Positions 1 through 9,181 are shown, counted from the stretch's first letter. The stretch is DNA of 62,072 bases from Phenylobacterium sp. (GCF_016124325.1 NZ_WGNY01000034.1:1-62072); one strand, 5' to 3'. Program-made: numbers and translations. The notes: generated by a model not told the origin, from the letters alone.

Positions 1-1227
1 CGCCACCACCGCGAGCCGGTCGGTGACGAACAGCCGGCCCTCGCCGAAGACGTCGGTGGCGTCGGCGTTCTGGTAGGTGTGCGAGGTCCGGGCTCCGCGC
101 GCGCCCTTGATGTTCAGGTAGAAGTTGGAGTCCAGGTCGCCGGTGCGCAGCCAGGCGCCCAGGTAGGCGTCGGCGCGGCGGCCGCCGATCTCGCCCTGCC
201 AATCCAGCCGGCCGAAGACGCCGTAGTTGCGGCTCTCCTGGTCGATCACCTGGAAGATCGGGTGGTCGAGGTCCTTCCACACCGCATAGACCGCGCCCTC
301 GAAGACGGTGTTCTCGTTGAGCCGCCACCTGGTGCGCAGCGAGGTGCGCACGCCCCGCTGGTTCCGCGCCTGGTCGTTGGCGTAGTTTCCGGCCGCCGGC
401 TGGCGCGGGTCGGCGTCGAACTGGGCCCGGGTGAGCGCCCCGGGGATCTCCTGGTTGATGTTCGAGCCGCCCACGATGAGCCGCACTTCGCGGTCCTCGC
501 CGAAGCTGCGGCCGATGTTCAGGGCCCCGAACTGGATGTTCTGCTGGCTCTGAGGCCGGTAGCCCTGGGCGCGCTGGTTGGTCCCGGCGACGTAGACGTC
601 CCAGTCGCCGAACTGGCGGGCCATGGCCAGGTGCTCGCGGTGCAGGCCGAAGCTGCCGCCCTCGATCCGGGCCTGATAGTCGTAGCCGGCGTCCTTGCCG
701 GTGGGGGTGACCAGGTTGAGCGCCCCGCCCAGCAGGGCCCCGCCGAAGCGGAGCGCGTTGCCGCCGCGATAGACCTCGGTGAAGCGGGTGTTCAGCGGAT
801 CGACCGCCTGGCTGTCGCCGTACCCGTCGGCCTCGTTCAGGGGCACGCCGTCCTGGGCGATGAGGAGGCCGCGGTTGTGGTTGGCGTTGCCGATGCCGGA
901 GCCGCGGATCGAGATGCGGATGTCGCCGCCCCACTTGCGCTGGGCGTAGACGCCGGGAGCGTCGCGCAGGACGTCGTCGAGGGCGAGCGCGGCGCGGGCG
1001 GCGTAGGATTCCTGCGAGATCACCGAGACGGCGCCGGGCGTTTCCGAGAGGCGCTTGCGCGCGCCGGCCACGACGGGCGGATCCTCGGGGTCGCGGGCGC
1101 CGGTGACGATCACCGAATCGACGGTGTTGGGCGGGGCGGCGTCCTCGGCGTGAGCGAGGACGGGCCAGGCGAGCGAGGCTGCGCCCAGCATGAGCGTGCG
1201 CCGAAAGGCGCGGGACTGCGAAAGCAT
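1..1227 (-). CDS. TonB-dependent outer membrane receptor (3' end outside window)
   Basis: An open frame starts at an ATG at 1227 and runs off the left edge, giving at least 409 residues. Residues 1 to about 27 form a signal peptide ending near AHA. A TonB-box-like VDSVIVTGA follows, then a plug domain with VSVISQESYAARAA, LDDVLRDAPGVYAQ and SIRGSG, and YRGGNALRFGGALLGG at the plug end. This is the layout of ligand-gated outer membrane transporters powered by TonB/ExbBD. The remainder is beta-barrel. It lies 62 bp downstream of a DUF2946-like gene on the same strand, so they are probably co-transcribed. DUF2946 genes often sit beside copper-type receptors, but the substrate here is inference only. 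Confidence 0.9.
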   Translation of the reverse strand, partial: MLSQSRAFRRTLMLGAASLAWPVLAHAEDAAPPNTVDSVIVTGARDPEDPPVVAGARKRLSETPGAVSVISQESYAARAALALDDVLRDAPGVYAQRKWGGDIRISIRGSGIGNANHNRGLLIAQDGVPLNEADGYGDSQAVDPLNTRFTEVYRGGNALRFGGALLGGALNLVTPTGKDAGYDYQARIEGGSFGLHREHLAMARQFGDWDVYVAGTNQRAQGYRPQSQQNIQFGALNIGRSFGEDREVRLIVGGSNINQEIPGALTRAQFDADPRQPAAGNYANDQARNQRGVRTSLRTRWRLNENTVFEGAVYAVWKDLDHPIFQVIDQESRNYGVFGRLDWQGEIGGRRADAYLGAWLRTGDLDSNFYLNIKGARGARTSHTYQNADATDVFGEGRLFVTDRLAVVA

Positions 1228-1289
1228 ATGTTGGGTTTCCGAACGTGACAGAACGGGCGCGCGAGCGGGCTCGCGCGCCGGCGATGCGG

Positions 1290-1658
1290 TCAGGCGTTCG
1301 GGAGCGGTGGCCCTTGTCCGGGCGGGCGCGGGGGCGCGCGGGCCGGCGGGCGCAGCGCCCGGGGCTGAGGCGCCACAGGGGCGCGCTCGATCACGTAGGC
1401 GATGCGAAGGATCGACAGGATGGGCGGCGGCGCGGCGGCGATCGCCGGGCAGACGCAGTGCTGGCAAGGGTGGCCGGACGGCGGCGCCGAGGGGTCGGTC
1501 GTCCCGCCCGTGACGCCGCCCGCGGCCAGCGGGCTGCAGATCGGCGCCGCGCCGGGACCGGCCGCCGCGGCGGCCAGCGACGGGAGCAGCGCCTGGAAGA
1601 GCAGGGCGAACACCGCCACGACAGCGACCATCGCGCGCCGCTCGGCGCGTGGGTCCAT
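1290..1658 (-). CDS. DUF2946-like small secreted protein
   Basis: A 122-residue protein starting MDPRAERR, with a hydrophobic segment at about residues 10-32 (signal peptide or membrane anchor). A cysteine/histidine cluster HPCQHCVCP lies in the middle, and the C-terminal tail is rich in proline and alanine. The hydrophobic N-terminus plus H-C-x-x-C motif is typical of the DUF2946 family, which often accompanies TonB receptors and copper-handling genes. The frame stays open upstream to 1850, but that would overlap the divergent antiporter, so the internal ATG at 1658 is preferred. It is probably the first gene of an operon with the TonB receptor. A metal-binding role is inferred from the motif, not shown. 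Confidence 0.65.
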   Translation of the reverse strand: MDPRAERRAMVAVVAVFALLFQALLPSLAAAAAGPGAAPICSPLAAGGVTGGTTDPSAPPSGHPCQHCVCPAIAAAPPPILSILRIAYVIERAPVAPQPRALRPPARAPPRPPGQGPPLPNA

Positions 1659-1763
1659 GCGCGTTTCGTGTCCAGCCCTCACGGCCGCGCCTTCTAGGCC
1701 CATCGCGGGATTCCGCAAGCGCGAACCGTGGGCCATAGTGGGCGGACACAGTACGGAGTGGGA

Positions 1764-3548
1764 ATGGAAGGTCACGTCGAGCCCGGCGCCTACAAGGACG
1801 TGGTCCTCTTCCTCGCCACCGCCGGGGTGGTCGTGCCGCTCTTCCGCCAATGGCGGATCAGTCCGATCCTGGGATTCCTCGGCGCGGGCCTGGTTCTCGG
1901 CCCCTATGGCCTGGGCGCCCTGGCCCGCGAGGTCCGGTGGCTGGACGCCTTCACCATCGAGAAGCCCGACGAACTGGCGCAGCTCGCCGAGTTCGGCGTG
2001 GTGTTCCTGCTGTTCACCATCGGGCTGGAACTGTCATGGGAGCGGTTGCGCAGCCTGCGCCGGTTCGTCTTCGGCCTGGGTGGCGTGCAGGTGGCGCTGA
2101 GCACGGGGGCGCTGGCGGCGGTCGCCGCCCTCGCGGGTCAGCCGCCGACGGCGGCCATCGCCCTGGGGGCGGCGCTGGCGCTGTCGTCCACGGCCATCAT
2201 CATGCCGATCCTGGCGGAGCAGAAGCGCCAGCACACCCTGGCGGGCCGCGCCACGTTCTCGGTCCTGCTGTTCCAGGACCTGGCCGTCGCCCCGATCCTC
2301 ATCACCTTCACCCTGATGGGCCGCCGCGCGGGCGTGGATCTCTCCCCGGTCATGCTGCTCTCGGCCCTGCCCGCCGCCGCCGGCCTGGGCGCGCTACTCC
2401 TGTTCGGGCGGTTCCTGCTGCGCCCGATGCTGCGCTCGGTCGCCCGGGCCAAGAGCGAGGAGCTGTTCGTCGCCGCGTGCCTGCTGGTGGTGATCGGCGC
2501 CGGCCTGGTCAGCGCCCTGACCGGCCTTTCCATGGCCCTTGGGGCCTTTGTCGCCGGGTTGCTGCTGGCCGAGACCGAGTTCCGCCACGAGGTCGAGGTG
2601 CGGGTCGAGCCGTTCAAGGGCCTGCTGCTCGGGCTGTTCTTCATCTCGGTGGGCATCAGCCTCAACGTGCCGCTGCTGCTGCGCCAGCCGCTGATCATCC
2701 TGGGGATCGCCGCGGGCCTGCTGATCGTGAAGAGCGGCGTGGTGCTCAGCCTCGCCAAGGCCTTCGGCCTGCGGACGCGCAGCGCCCTGGAGCCGGCGCT
2801 GCTGCTCGCCGGCGCCGGCGAGTTCGCCTTCGTCATCCTCGGCCAGGCGATGGACCAGCGGCTGGTCGATCCCGCCATCGGCCAGGCGGCCCTGGTGGCG
2901 GGCACGCTGACGATGTTCGCAATTCCCTCCCTGGCCGCCCTGGGCCTGCGGCTCAGCGGCCGCCAGGTCCTGCCCAGCGAGGAGCCGCCGGACGTCGCCG
3001 AGGAGCCGCCGCCCGACGGGCCGCGGGCGCTGGTCGTGGGCTATGGCCGTGTCGGCCGCCTGGTGGGCGAGATGCTGCGTCGCCACGAGATCGCCTGGGT
3101 CGGCGCGGATCTCGACGCGCGGCTGGTCGAGCAGGGGCGTCACGCGGGCGAGACGATCTATTTCGGCGACGCGGCGCGGGCGGAGTTCCTGCTGCGCTGC
3201 GGCCTGGCCGAGGCCGCCGCGCTGGTGGTGACGATGGACGATCCCGAGGGCGTCGAGACCATCGTGGCCGTGGCGCGCGAACTGCGCCCGGACCTCACCA
3301 TCGTCGCCCGCGCCCGTGACGCGCGCCACGCCCAGCGGCTCTACGATCTGGGCGCCACCGACGCCGTCCCCGAGACGGTGGAGGCCAGCCTGCAGCTCTC
3401 CGAGGCCGTGCTGGTCGAGATCGGCGTGCCGATGGGGCTGGTCATCGCCTCGATCCACGAACGCCGCGACGAGATCCGCACCGACCTGAACCGGCCGGAG
3501 TCGCTGGGCGGGCGCGGGCGGCGCTTCCAGCGCGATCAGGGCGGCTGA
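1764..3548 (+). CDS. CPA2 family cation:proton antiporter with TrkA-N domain (KefB/RosB-like)
   Basis: A 594-residue inner-membrane protein. Residues 1-400 contain about twelve hydrophobic helices with CPA2 signatures such as GFLGAGLVLGPYGLG, LLFTIGLELSWERL and LLFQDLAVAP. A cytoplasmic TrkA-N (RCK) nucleotide-binding domain begins near residue 420 with the Rossmann motif VVGYGRVGRLVG and ends with VPETVEASLQLSE. This architecture belongs to KefB/KefC-like K+ or Na+/H+ exchangers gated by NAD(H) or thiol ligands. The ATG at 1764 follows GGAGTGGGA and gives MEGHVEPG; a start 12 codons upstream is possible but has no ribosome binding site. It is divergent from the DUF2946 gene. The transported ion is unknown. 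Confidence 0.9.
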   Translation: MEGHVEPGAYKDVVLFLATAGVVVPLFRQWRISPILGFLGAGLVLGPYGLGALAREVRWLDAFTIEKPDELAQLAEFGVVFLLFTIGLELSWERLRSLRRFVFGLGGVQVALSTGALAAVAALAGQPPTAAIALGAALALSSTAIIMPILAEQKRQHTLAGRATFSVLLFQDLAVAPILITFTLMGRRAGVDLSPVMLLSALPAAAGLGALLLFGRFLLRPMLRSVARAKSEELFVAACLLVVIGAGLVSALTGLSMALGAFVAGLLLAETEFRHEVEVRVEPFKGLLLGLFFISVGISLNVPLLLRQPLIILGIAAGLLIVKSGVVLSLAKAFGLRTRSALEPALLLAGAGEFAFVILGQAMDQRLVDPAIGQAALVAGTLTMFAIPSLAALGLRLSGRQVLPSEEPPDVAEEPPPDGPRALVVGYGRVGRLVGEMLRRHEIAWVGADLDARLVEQGRHAGETIYFGDAARAEFLLRCGLAEAAALVVTMDDPEGVETIVAVARELRPDLTIVARARDARHAQRLYDLGATDAVPETVEASLQLSEAVLVEIGVPMGLVIASIHERRDEIRTDLNRPESLGGRGRRFQRDQGG

Positions 3549-4065
3549 GGCGCCGCGCCCGCCTGGAAAAATTCATCGCCGGTTCATTTGTTTGGAACCA
3601 AGCGTCGCCTTGATCCGTTGGGCTGGCCGTGACGGGATAGATCGGGATCGGGGACGGGCGGAGCATGGCCGGACAGCGTGGGCGTCGATATGGGAGCGGC
3701 TCGCCGCGACTCGACGTTCCGGTGCGTCCACTCTTCACCTTTACAAGTGTTGCGATGCTTTCGCGTCAGAACTCGACGCGGGCCATGGCCAAGCTTGATC
3801 AGTCTCTGTCAGGTTCTCGACCTGAAAAGACCACCGGCATTGCACGCCCGGCGGGGTGTGTGAGGTTGTTCGCAAGGCGAGGTAACGCGATTCCGGCCGA
3901 AAGACCGCGACATCACCGCCCGAGTCCTGTTAGAGCGCGGACAACGCAAACGCGAATGCGGCCCGACTGTGGCTTCGGCGACACTTTCGCAATGGTTGGG
4001 CCTTGCTATAACGGCGGCTGGGTCAAACGGCCGCACCAATTGAGGGCAACAAGAGGGCTCCAATA
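3549..4065 (+). other. 517-bp intergenic region upstream of the OmpA-like gene
   Basis: No convincing coding sequence. Short open frames here have no family resemblance and atypical composition. The DNA is visibly less GC-rich than its surroundings. A promoter-like motif lies at its 3' end (listed separately) and the ribosome binding site AGAGGG precedes the ompA ATG. A long upstream regulatory region or a small RNA would fit, but neither can be shown from sequence alone. Confidence 0.5.
3984..4012 (+). promoter_or_regulatory. Putative housekeeping promoter of the ompA-like gene
   Basis: GCTATAAC at 4005-4012 is an exact match to the Caulobacter sigma-73 -10 consensus GCTANAWC. The -35 region (CTTTCG around 3984) matches poorly. 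Transcription would start near 4019, giving a leader of about 47 nt with AGAGGG before the ATG at 4066. Confidence 0.5.
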
Positions 4066-5262
4066 ATGAAGTTCAAACTCCTGGCTGGGGCCGCGATGGC
4101 CGCGGCGTTCGCCGCGTCCGGCGCGGCCGCCGAAGGCTGGTACGGCGCGGCCGACCTCGGCTACCACTGGCCTTCCAAGTACGAGAACAAGTCGTCGGCC
4201 AACAGCCCGAACGGCCTGCCTTACGACTGGGATTTCAACCAGGACAACGACTGGGCGGGCTTCGCCCGGCTCGGCTATCAGATCGACGGCCACTGGCGCG
4301 TCGAACTGGAAGCCGGCTACCGCAGCGGCGACGTGGACTCGATCCGCGGCAGCTCGAACCAGGCCATCCTCGGGCTCTGCTCGCCGGGCGTGACCCGCAC
4401 GGCCGCCGCGCCTGACTGCGGCCCGGCCTCGGGCGACATCAGCGCTTGGACGCTGATGGGCAACGTCCTCTACGACTTCTTCCCCGATTCCCAGATCACG
4501 CCGTTCGTGGGCGCCGGTCTCGGGATCAACCACGTGAAGGTGGACACGCTCGGCCAGTTCTCGAGCGTGCCGGCCCCGATCACGGCGGCCAACCCGGCCA
4601 TCCAGACCCTGACCATCGACGACACCGATACGGCGTTCGCCTATCAGCTGCTCGCCGGTCTCTCCTGGAAGGCGGGCGACCAGCTCAACGTCGACGTCAC
4701 CTACCGCTACCTCGGCGGTTCGGACATCACGGTGAAGTCGACGGGCAGCGCGGCTCTGCAGCCGGGCTCGTTCAGCGGCCGCTACATCGACAACTCGGTG
4801 TCGCTGGGTCTGCGGTACACGTTCGCGGCGCCTCCGCCGCCTCCGCCGCCGCCTCCCCCGCCGCCGCCGCCGCCTCCGCCGCCTCCCCCGCCGCCGCCGC
4901 CTCCGCCGCCGCCTCCGCCGGCCTATGAGGCGAAGCAGTTCATCGTCTACTTCCCGTTCGATCAGTACGTGATCACGGAAGACGCCCAGGCGGTGATCAA
5001 CGACGCGGCGAACTACGCGATGAGCGGCAACGCCACCCGCGTGGTCGTGGTCGGCCACACCGACACCTCCGGCTCGGCCGCCTACAACGTGCGCCTGTCG
5101 GAACGCCGGGCGAAGGCCGTGGCCGACGCCCTGGTCGGCGCCGGCGTCGGTCAGACGACGCTCTCTGTCGACTGGAAGGGCGAGACCATGCCTGCGGTCG
5201 ACACCGGCGACGGCGTCAAGGAACCGCTGAACCGCCGCTCGACGATCGACATCAACTTCTAA
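4066..5262 (+). CDS. OmpA-family outer membrane protein with 30-residue polyproline linker
   Basis: A 398-residue protein. Signal peptide is residues 1-22 (cleavage near GAAA/EGW). Residues 23-255 form an eight-stranded OmpA-like beta-barrel (ending SLGLRYTFAA), residues 256-285 are 30 consecutive prolines, and about 288-398 is an OmpA C-terminal peptidoglycan-binding domain with VVVVGHTDTSGS, NVRLSERRA and the final NRRSTIDINF. It should anchor the outer membrane to peptidoglycan. The polyproline run is encoded at 4831-4920 by mixed CCT/CCG/CCC codons and would act as a stiff periplasmic spacer. A clear terminator follows, so it is probably monocistronic. Very long proline runs normally need EF-P for translation. 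Confidence 0.95.
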   Translation: MKFKLLAGAAMAAAFAASGAAAEGWYGAADLGYHWPSKYENKSSANSPNGLPYDWDFNQDNDWAGFARLGYQIDGHWRVELEAGYRSGDVDSIRGSSNQAILGLCSPGVTRTAAAPDCGPASGDISAWTLMGNVLYDFFPDSQITPFVGAGLGINHVKVDTLGQFSSVPAPITAANPAIQTLTIDDTDTAFAYQLLAGLSWKAGDQLNVDVTYRYLGGSDITVKSTGSAALQPGSFSGRYIDNSVSLGLRYTFAAPPPPPPPPPPPPPPPPPPPPPPPPPPPPPPAYEAKQFIVYFPFDQYVITEDAQAVINDAANYAMSGNATRVVVVGHTDTSGSAAYNVRLSERRAKAVADALVGAGVGQTTLSVDWKGETMPAVDTGDGVKEPLNRRSTIDINF

Positions 5263-5290
5263 GTCGATCGAAGACTGCGACTGAAGATCG

Positions 5291-5320
5291 GGGCCCGGCG
5301 GCGACGCCGGGCCCTTTTCT
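5291..5320 (+). terminator. Rho-independent terminator after the ompA-like gene
   Basis: Perfect 10-bp stem GGGCCCGGCG / CGCCGGGCCC with loop GCGA, followed by TTTTCT. It lies 28 bp after the ompA stop codon. Confidence 0.9.
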
Positions 5321-5328
5321 GTTCAGCC

Positions 5329-5514
5329 TTCCTCTCCCGCCGCAGGCGGGAGAGGGGGACCGCTCGCCGAGCGGAGCGAAGAGCGAGGGGTGGAGAGGGC
5401 AAGCCCCATCCGCCGCGTTGGAACGCCTAAATCGCGGGAGCGGCATGCCCTTCCCACCGCTCGCTCTGCGGCGAGCGGTCCCCCCTCTCCCGCTTGCGGC
5501 GGGAAGGGAAGGGG
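5329..5514. repeat. Intergenic palindromic element (about 186 bp)
   Basis: The left half (CTCTCCCGCCGCAGGCGGGA, then a GGACCGCTCG-type block and GGTGGAGAGGGC) reappears in inverted order in the right half (GCCCTTCCCACC, CGAGCGGTCC, CTCTCCCGCTTGCGGCGGGA). The RNA or single strand could fold into one long imperfect hairpin with smaller nested hairpins. It separates the ompA-like gene from the convergent asnC-type gene and ends right at that gene's stop codon. The form suggests a non-autonomous dispersed intergenic repeat. Confidence 0.75.
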
Positions 5515-5515
5515 C

Positions 5516-5995
5516 TCAGATCGGCAGCCGGGTGGTGGACTTCACCTCTTCCAGTACGGCGTAGGTGCGCGTCTCGCGCACGCCCGGGATGCGGACGAGC
5601 ACGTCCTCCAGGAAGGTCCGCCAGGCGGCCAGGTCGCGCACCCGCGACTTGATCAGGTAGTCGAAGCCGCCGGCCACCATGTGGCACTCCAGGATGTCGG
5701 GCGCGCGCCGCGCGGCGGCGGCGAAGGTCTCGAACACCTCCGGCGTGGTGCGGTCGAGCACCACCTCCACGAAGATCAGCACGCCGCGCTCCACCTTCCC
5801 GGGATCCACCAGGGCGGCGAAGCCGGTGATGTAGCCGGCCTCCCTCAGCCGGCGCACGCGGTCCGAGCAGGCGGAGGCCGAGAGGTTGCACCGCTCGGCC
5901 AGTTCGGCGTTGCTGATGCGTCCGTCCGCCTGCAACGCCCGCAGCAGCCGGCGGTCGGTGTCGTCAAGCCGTGGTTCGTTCGCCATGGGGCCCAT
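5516..5995 (-). CDS. putR: Lrp/AsnC-family regulator, probable PutR activator of putA
   Basis: A 159-residue protein. Residues 8-65 form an AsnC-type helix-turn-helix (LDDTDRRLLRALQADGRISNAELAERC, then SASACSDRVRRLREAGYI), followed by an effector-binding RAM domain to residue 155. It is transcribed divergently from putA across 90 bp. In alphaproteobacteria such as Rhodobacter and Agrobacterium, an Lrp-type PutR in this position activates putA in response to proline. The assignment rests on family plus position. A start at the internal ATG (5986, MANEPRL) is equally possible. The gene end abuts a palindromic repeat. Confidence 0.85.
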   Translation of the reverse strand: MGPMANEPRLDDTDRRLLRALQADGRISNAELAERCNLSASACSDRVRRLREAGYITGFAALVDPGKVERGVLIFVEVVLDRTTPEVFETFAAAARRAPDILECHMVAGGFDYLIKSRVRDLAAWRTFLEDVLVRIPGVRETRTYAVLEEVKSTTRLPI

Positions 5996-6085
5996 CTTAT
6001 CGAGTATTATTCGGCATAAAGCCTCATCTATCGCAGCACATTCGCCAAATCGTGGATTATTCCGACGTCTTCAACGGAGAATTCC

Positions 6086-9000
6086 ATGGCGTTCGATCCT
6101 CTCGACGACGGCAAGTTCGCCGACGAGCGCACGGCGCTCGCCGCGGCGCTTTCGGCCCGCCCCCTCAGCCTGCAGGACCGCGACGCCGTGCAGGCCGAGG
6201 CCGAGGCCCTGGTGCGCGCCGCGCGCAAGGCCGCCCGCCGCCAGGGGGTGGTGGAGAGCTTCCTGCAGGAGTTCAGCCTGTCGACCCGAGAGGGCCTGGC
6301 GCTGATGTGCCTGGCCGAGGCCCTGCTGCGCACGCCCGACGAGGACACCCGCGACCGCCTGATCGCCGAGAAGATCGCCTCGGCCGACTGGTCGAGCCAC
6401 GCCGGCCGCTCCGACTCGGTGCTGGTCAACGCCTCCACCTGGAGCCTGATGCTCACCGGCAAGCTGATCGACCCCGACGAGGAGGCGCGCGCCGACCTGT
6501 CGGGCTTCATCCGCCGCCTCGCCGGCCGCCTGGGCGAACCGGTGATCCGCCGCGCCGTGGGCGCCGCCGTGCGGATCATGGGCGAGCAGTTCGTGCTGGG
6601 CTCGACGATCACCCGCGCGATCAAGCGCTCGGCCGACGAGGGCTTCGTCTGCTCGTTCGACATGCTGGGCGAAGGCGCCCGCACCGACGCCGACGCCGAC
6701 CGCTACGAGAAGGCCTACGCCGACGCCATCCGCACCGTCGGCAAGCACGCCAAGGGGCAGGGACCCGAACGGGGCCACGGGGTCTCGGTGAAGCTTTCGG
6801 CGCTCTCGCCGCGCTACGAGGCCCGCCAGGCCGAGCGCGTGATGGCCGACCTCTATCCCCGCATCGCCCGGCTGGCGCAGATGGCGGCCGAGGCGGACAT
6901 CAACCTCACCCTCGACGCCGAGGAGGCCGACCGGCTCGTCATCTCGCTGGAGCTTTTGGACCGGCTGGCGCGCGAGCCGTCCTTGGGCGACTGGCGTGGC
7001 CTGGGCCTGGCCGTCCAGGCCTACCAGAAGCGCGGGCCGCAGGTGATCGAGGCCGTGGCCGGCATCGCGCGGGCCAGCGGGCGGCGGCTGATGGTGCGGC
7101 TGGTGAAGGGCGCCTATTGGGACTCCGAGATCAAGCGCGCCCAGATCGGCGGCCTGCCCGGCTATCCGGTCTACACCACCAAGGCCGCGACCGACGTTTC
7201 CTATCTGCTGTGCGCCCGCGCCCTGCTGGCGGCTGCGCCGGCGCTCTATGGGCAGTTCGCCACCCACAACGCCCACACCCTGGCCGCCGTGCGCGTCATG
7301 GCCAGCCAGCGCGGCCTGAGCCCTGAGTTCCAGCGCCTGCACGGCATGGGCGAGGCGCTCTATGACGCGGCCCACGACCGCTACGGCGACTTCCCGCTGA
7401 GGGTCTACGCCCCGGTCGGCAGCCACGAGGACCTGCTGCCCTATCTGGTGCGCCGGCTGCTGGAGAACGGCGCCAACACCTCGTTCGTCCACGCCCTGCT
7501 CGACGAGAAGACGCCGGTGGCCAAGGTGGTGGTCGATCCGATCAAGGCGGTCGAGGAGGCCGGCGCCGGCCCGCATCCGAAGATCCCCCTGCCGCGCGAC
7601 CTCTACGGGCCCTCGCGGCGCAACTCGATGGGCGTCGACCTCTCCATCGCCGCCGAGCGCGCGCGGCTGACGGCGGCCATCGCCCGTTTGGACGGTGAGG
7701 CGCTGGAGGCGGGGCCGATCCTGTCCGGCCGCCTGGCCAAGGAGGGCGCGGGCGCCGAGGCCGTCTCGCCCGCCGACCTCTCCCGCAGGCTCGGCCAGGT
7801 CTGGTCGGCCACCCCCGCCGACGCCGACGCCGCCTTCGCGGCCGCCGGGAAAGCCCAGCCCGCCTGGGACGCCCGCGGGGGCGAGGGCCGCGCCAGGGTG
7901 CTGCGCGCCATGGGCGACGCCCTGGAGGCCGCGCGCGACCGGCTCATCGCCATCTGCGTGCGCGAGGCCGGCAAGACCCTGGCCGACGCCGTGGCCGAGG
8001 TGCGGGAGGCCGCCGACTTCTGCCGCTACTACGCCCATCTCGCCGAGCGGCAGTTCGCCAGCCCGGAGACCCTGCGCGGGCCGGTGGGCGAGACCAACCA
8101 GCTCTCCCTGCACGGCCGCGGCGTCTTCGTCTGCATCAGCCCGTGGAACTTCCCGCTGGCGATCTTCACCGGCCAGGTGGCCGCCGCGCTGGCCGCCGGC
8201 AACGGCGTGCTGGCCAAGCCCGCCGAACAGACGCCGATCGTCGCCTGCGAGGCGGTGAAGCTGTTCCACGCCGCCGGCGTCCCGGCCGAGTTGCTGCACC
8301 TGCTGCCAGGCGACGGGGCGACCGTCGGCCAGGCGCTCGTCGGCCATCCGGGCTGCGACGGGGTGGCCTTCACCGGCGGCACGGACACGGCCTGGGCCAT
8401 CAACCGCACCCTGGCGGCGCGGCCCGGGCCGATCGTGCCCTTCATCGCCGAGACGGGCGGTTTGAACGCCATGTTCGTCGACACCACGGCGCTGCGCGAA
8501 CAGGTGATCGACGACGTGCTGACCTCGGGCTTCGGCTCGGCCGGCCAGCGCTGCTCGGCGCTGCGCATCCTGTTCGTGCCGCACGACACCGCCGACCTGC
8601 TGATCGACGGCCTGAAGGGCGCGATGAGGACGCTGGTGGTGGGCGACCCGGCCGATCCGCGCACCGACATCGGCCCGGTGATCGACGAGGACGCCCGCGC
8701 CGCGCTGGAGGCCCACGTCGAACGCCTTGCGGCCGAGGCCAAGGTGCTGGAGCGGCTGGAAATCCCGGGCGGTGGGCACTTCTTCGCCCCCACCCTGGCC
8801 GAGATCCCCGACGCCGGCTTCCTGCCCAGGGAGGTGTTCGGCCCCGTCCTGCACGTGGTGCGCTACGACCCGGCGAAGCTGGACAAGGCCGCCGCCCCGC
8901 TGGTCGCCGCCCGCTACGGCCTGACGCTGGGCGTGCACTCGCGGATCGAGGCCTTCGCCGAGCAGGTCCAGCGCGCGGTTCCGGCCGGCAACGCCTACGT

Positions 9001-9181
9001 CAACCGCTCGATGATCGGGGCGGTGGTGGGGGTGCAGCCCTTCGGCGGCGAGGGCCTTTCCGGCACCGGCCCCAAGGCCGGCGGCCCGCACGCCCTGCTG
9101 CGCTATTCGGTGGAGCGCGCGCTGAGCGTCAACATCGCCGCCCAGGGCGGCGACCCGGCGCTGCTGAACCTGGACGCCTGA
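6086..9181 (+). CDS. putA: Bifunctional proline dehydrogenase / delta-1-pyrroline-5-carboxylate dehydrogenase
   Basis: A 1031-residue enzyme converting proline to glutamate. Residues 1 to about 480 hold the FAD-dependent proline dehydrogenase barrel with RLVKGAYWDSEIKRAQ (near 338), FATHNAHT and RVYAPVGSHEDLLPYLVRRL. Residues about 540-1000 are an aldehyde dehydrogenase with ISPWNFPLAIFTGQ, catalytic Glu near 789 (FIAETGG) and catalytic Cys near 823 (SAGQRCSAL). It lacks an N-terminal ribbon-helix-helix DNA-binding domain and is close to the size of minimal 'type A' PutA proteins, so it should not repress itself. The divergent Lrp-type gene is the likely regulator. ATG at 6086 follows ACGGAGAATTCC. 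Confidence 0.97.
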   Translation: MAFDPLDDGKFADERTALAAALSARPLSLQDRDAVQAEAEALVRAARKAARRQGVVESFLQEFSLSTREGLALMCLAEALLRTPDEDTRDRLIAEKIASADWSSHAGRSDSVLVNASTWSLMLTGKLIDPDEEARADLSGFIRRLAGRLGEPVIRRAVGAAVRIMGEQFVLGSTITRAIKRSADEGFVCSFDMLGEGARTDADADRYEKAYADAIRTVGKHAKGQGPERGHGVSVKLSALSPRYEARQAERVMADLYPRIARLAQMAAEADINLTLDAEEADRLVISLELLDRLAREPSLGDWRGLGLAVQAYQKRGPQVIEAVAGIARASGRRLMVRLVKGAYWDSEIKRAQIGGLPGYPVYTTKAATDVSYLLCARALLAAAPALYGQFATHNAHTLAAVRVMASQRGLSPEFQRLHGMGEALYDAAHDRYGDFPLRVYAPVGSHEDLLPYLVRRLLENGANTSFVHALLDEKTPVAKVVVDPIKAVEEAGAGPHPKIPLPRDLYGPSRRNSMGVDLSIAAERARLTAAIARLDGEALEAGPILSGRLAKEGAGAEAVSPADLSRRLGQVWSATPADADAAFAAAGKAQPAWDARGGEGRARVLRAMGDALEAARDRLIAICVREAGKTLADAVAEVREAADFCRYYAHLAERQFASPETLRGPVGETNQLSLHGRGVFVCISPWNFPLAIFTGQVAAALAAGNGVLAKPAEQTPIVACEAVKLFHAAGVPAELLHLLPGDGATVGQALVGHPGCDGVAFTGGTDTAWAINRTLAARPGPIVPFIAETGGLNAMFVDTTALREQVIDDVLTSGFGSAGQRCSALRILFVPHDTADLLIDGLKGAMRTLVVGDPADPRTDIGPVIDEDARAALEAHVERLAAEAKVLERLEIPGGGHFFAPTLAEIPDAGFLPREVFGPVLHVVRYDPAKLDKAAAPLVAARYGLTLGVHSRIEAFAEQVQRAVPAGNAYVNRSMIGAVVGVQPFGGEGLSGTGPKAGGPHALLRYSVERALSVNIAAQGGDPALLNLDA

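Noticed and set aside
79..1248. 389-codon plus-strand frame at the left edge
   Set aside because: Antisense to a clear TonB-dependent receptor.
3665..4066. 133-codon frame upstream of ompA
   Set aside because: No family resemblance, Arg/Pro-rich, overlaps the predicted promoter and the ompA ribosome binding site.
4831..4920. CRISPR-like or satellite repeat in the CCG/CCT tract
   Set aside because: It is in-frame coding sequence for polyproline with no spacers.
6071..9091. 1006-codon frame antisense to putA
   Set aside because: Composition is the Arg/Gly/Ala/His-rich pattern of a shadow frame; PutA on the other strand has all its motifs.
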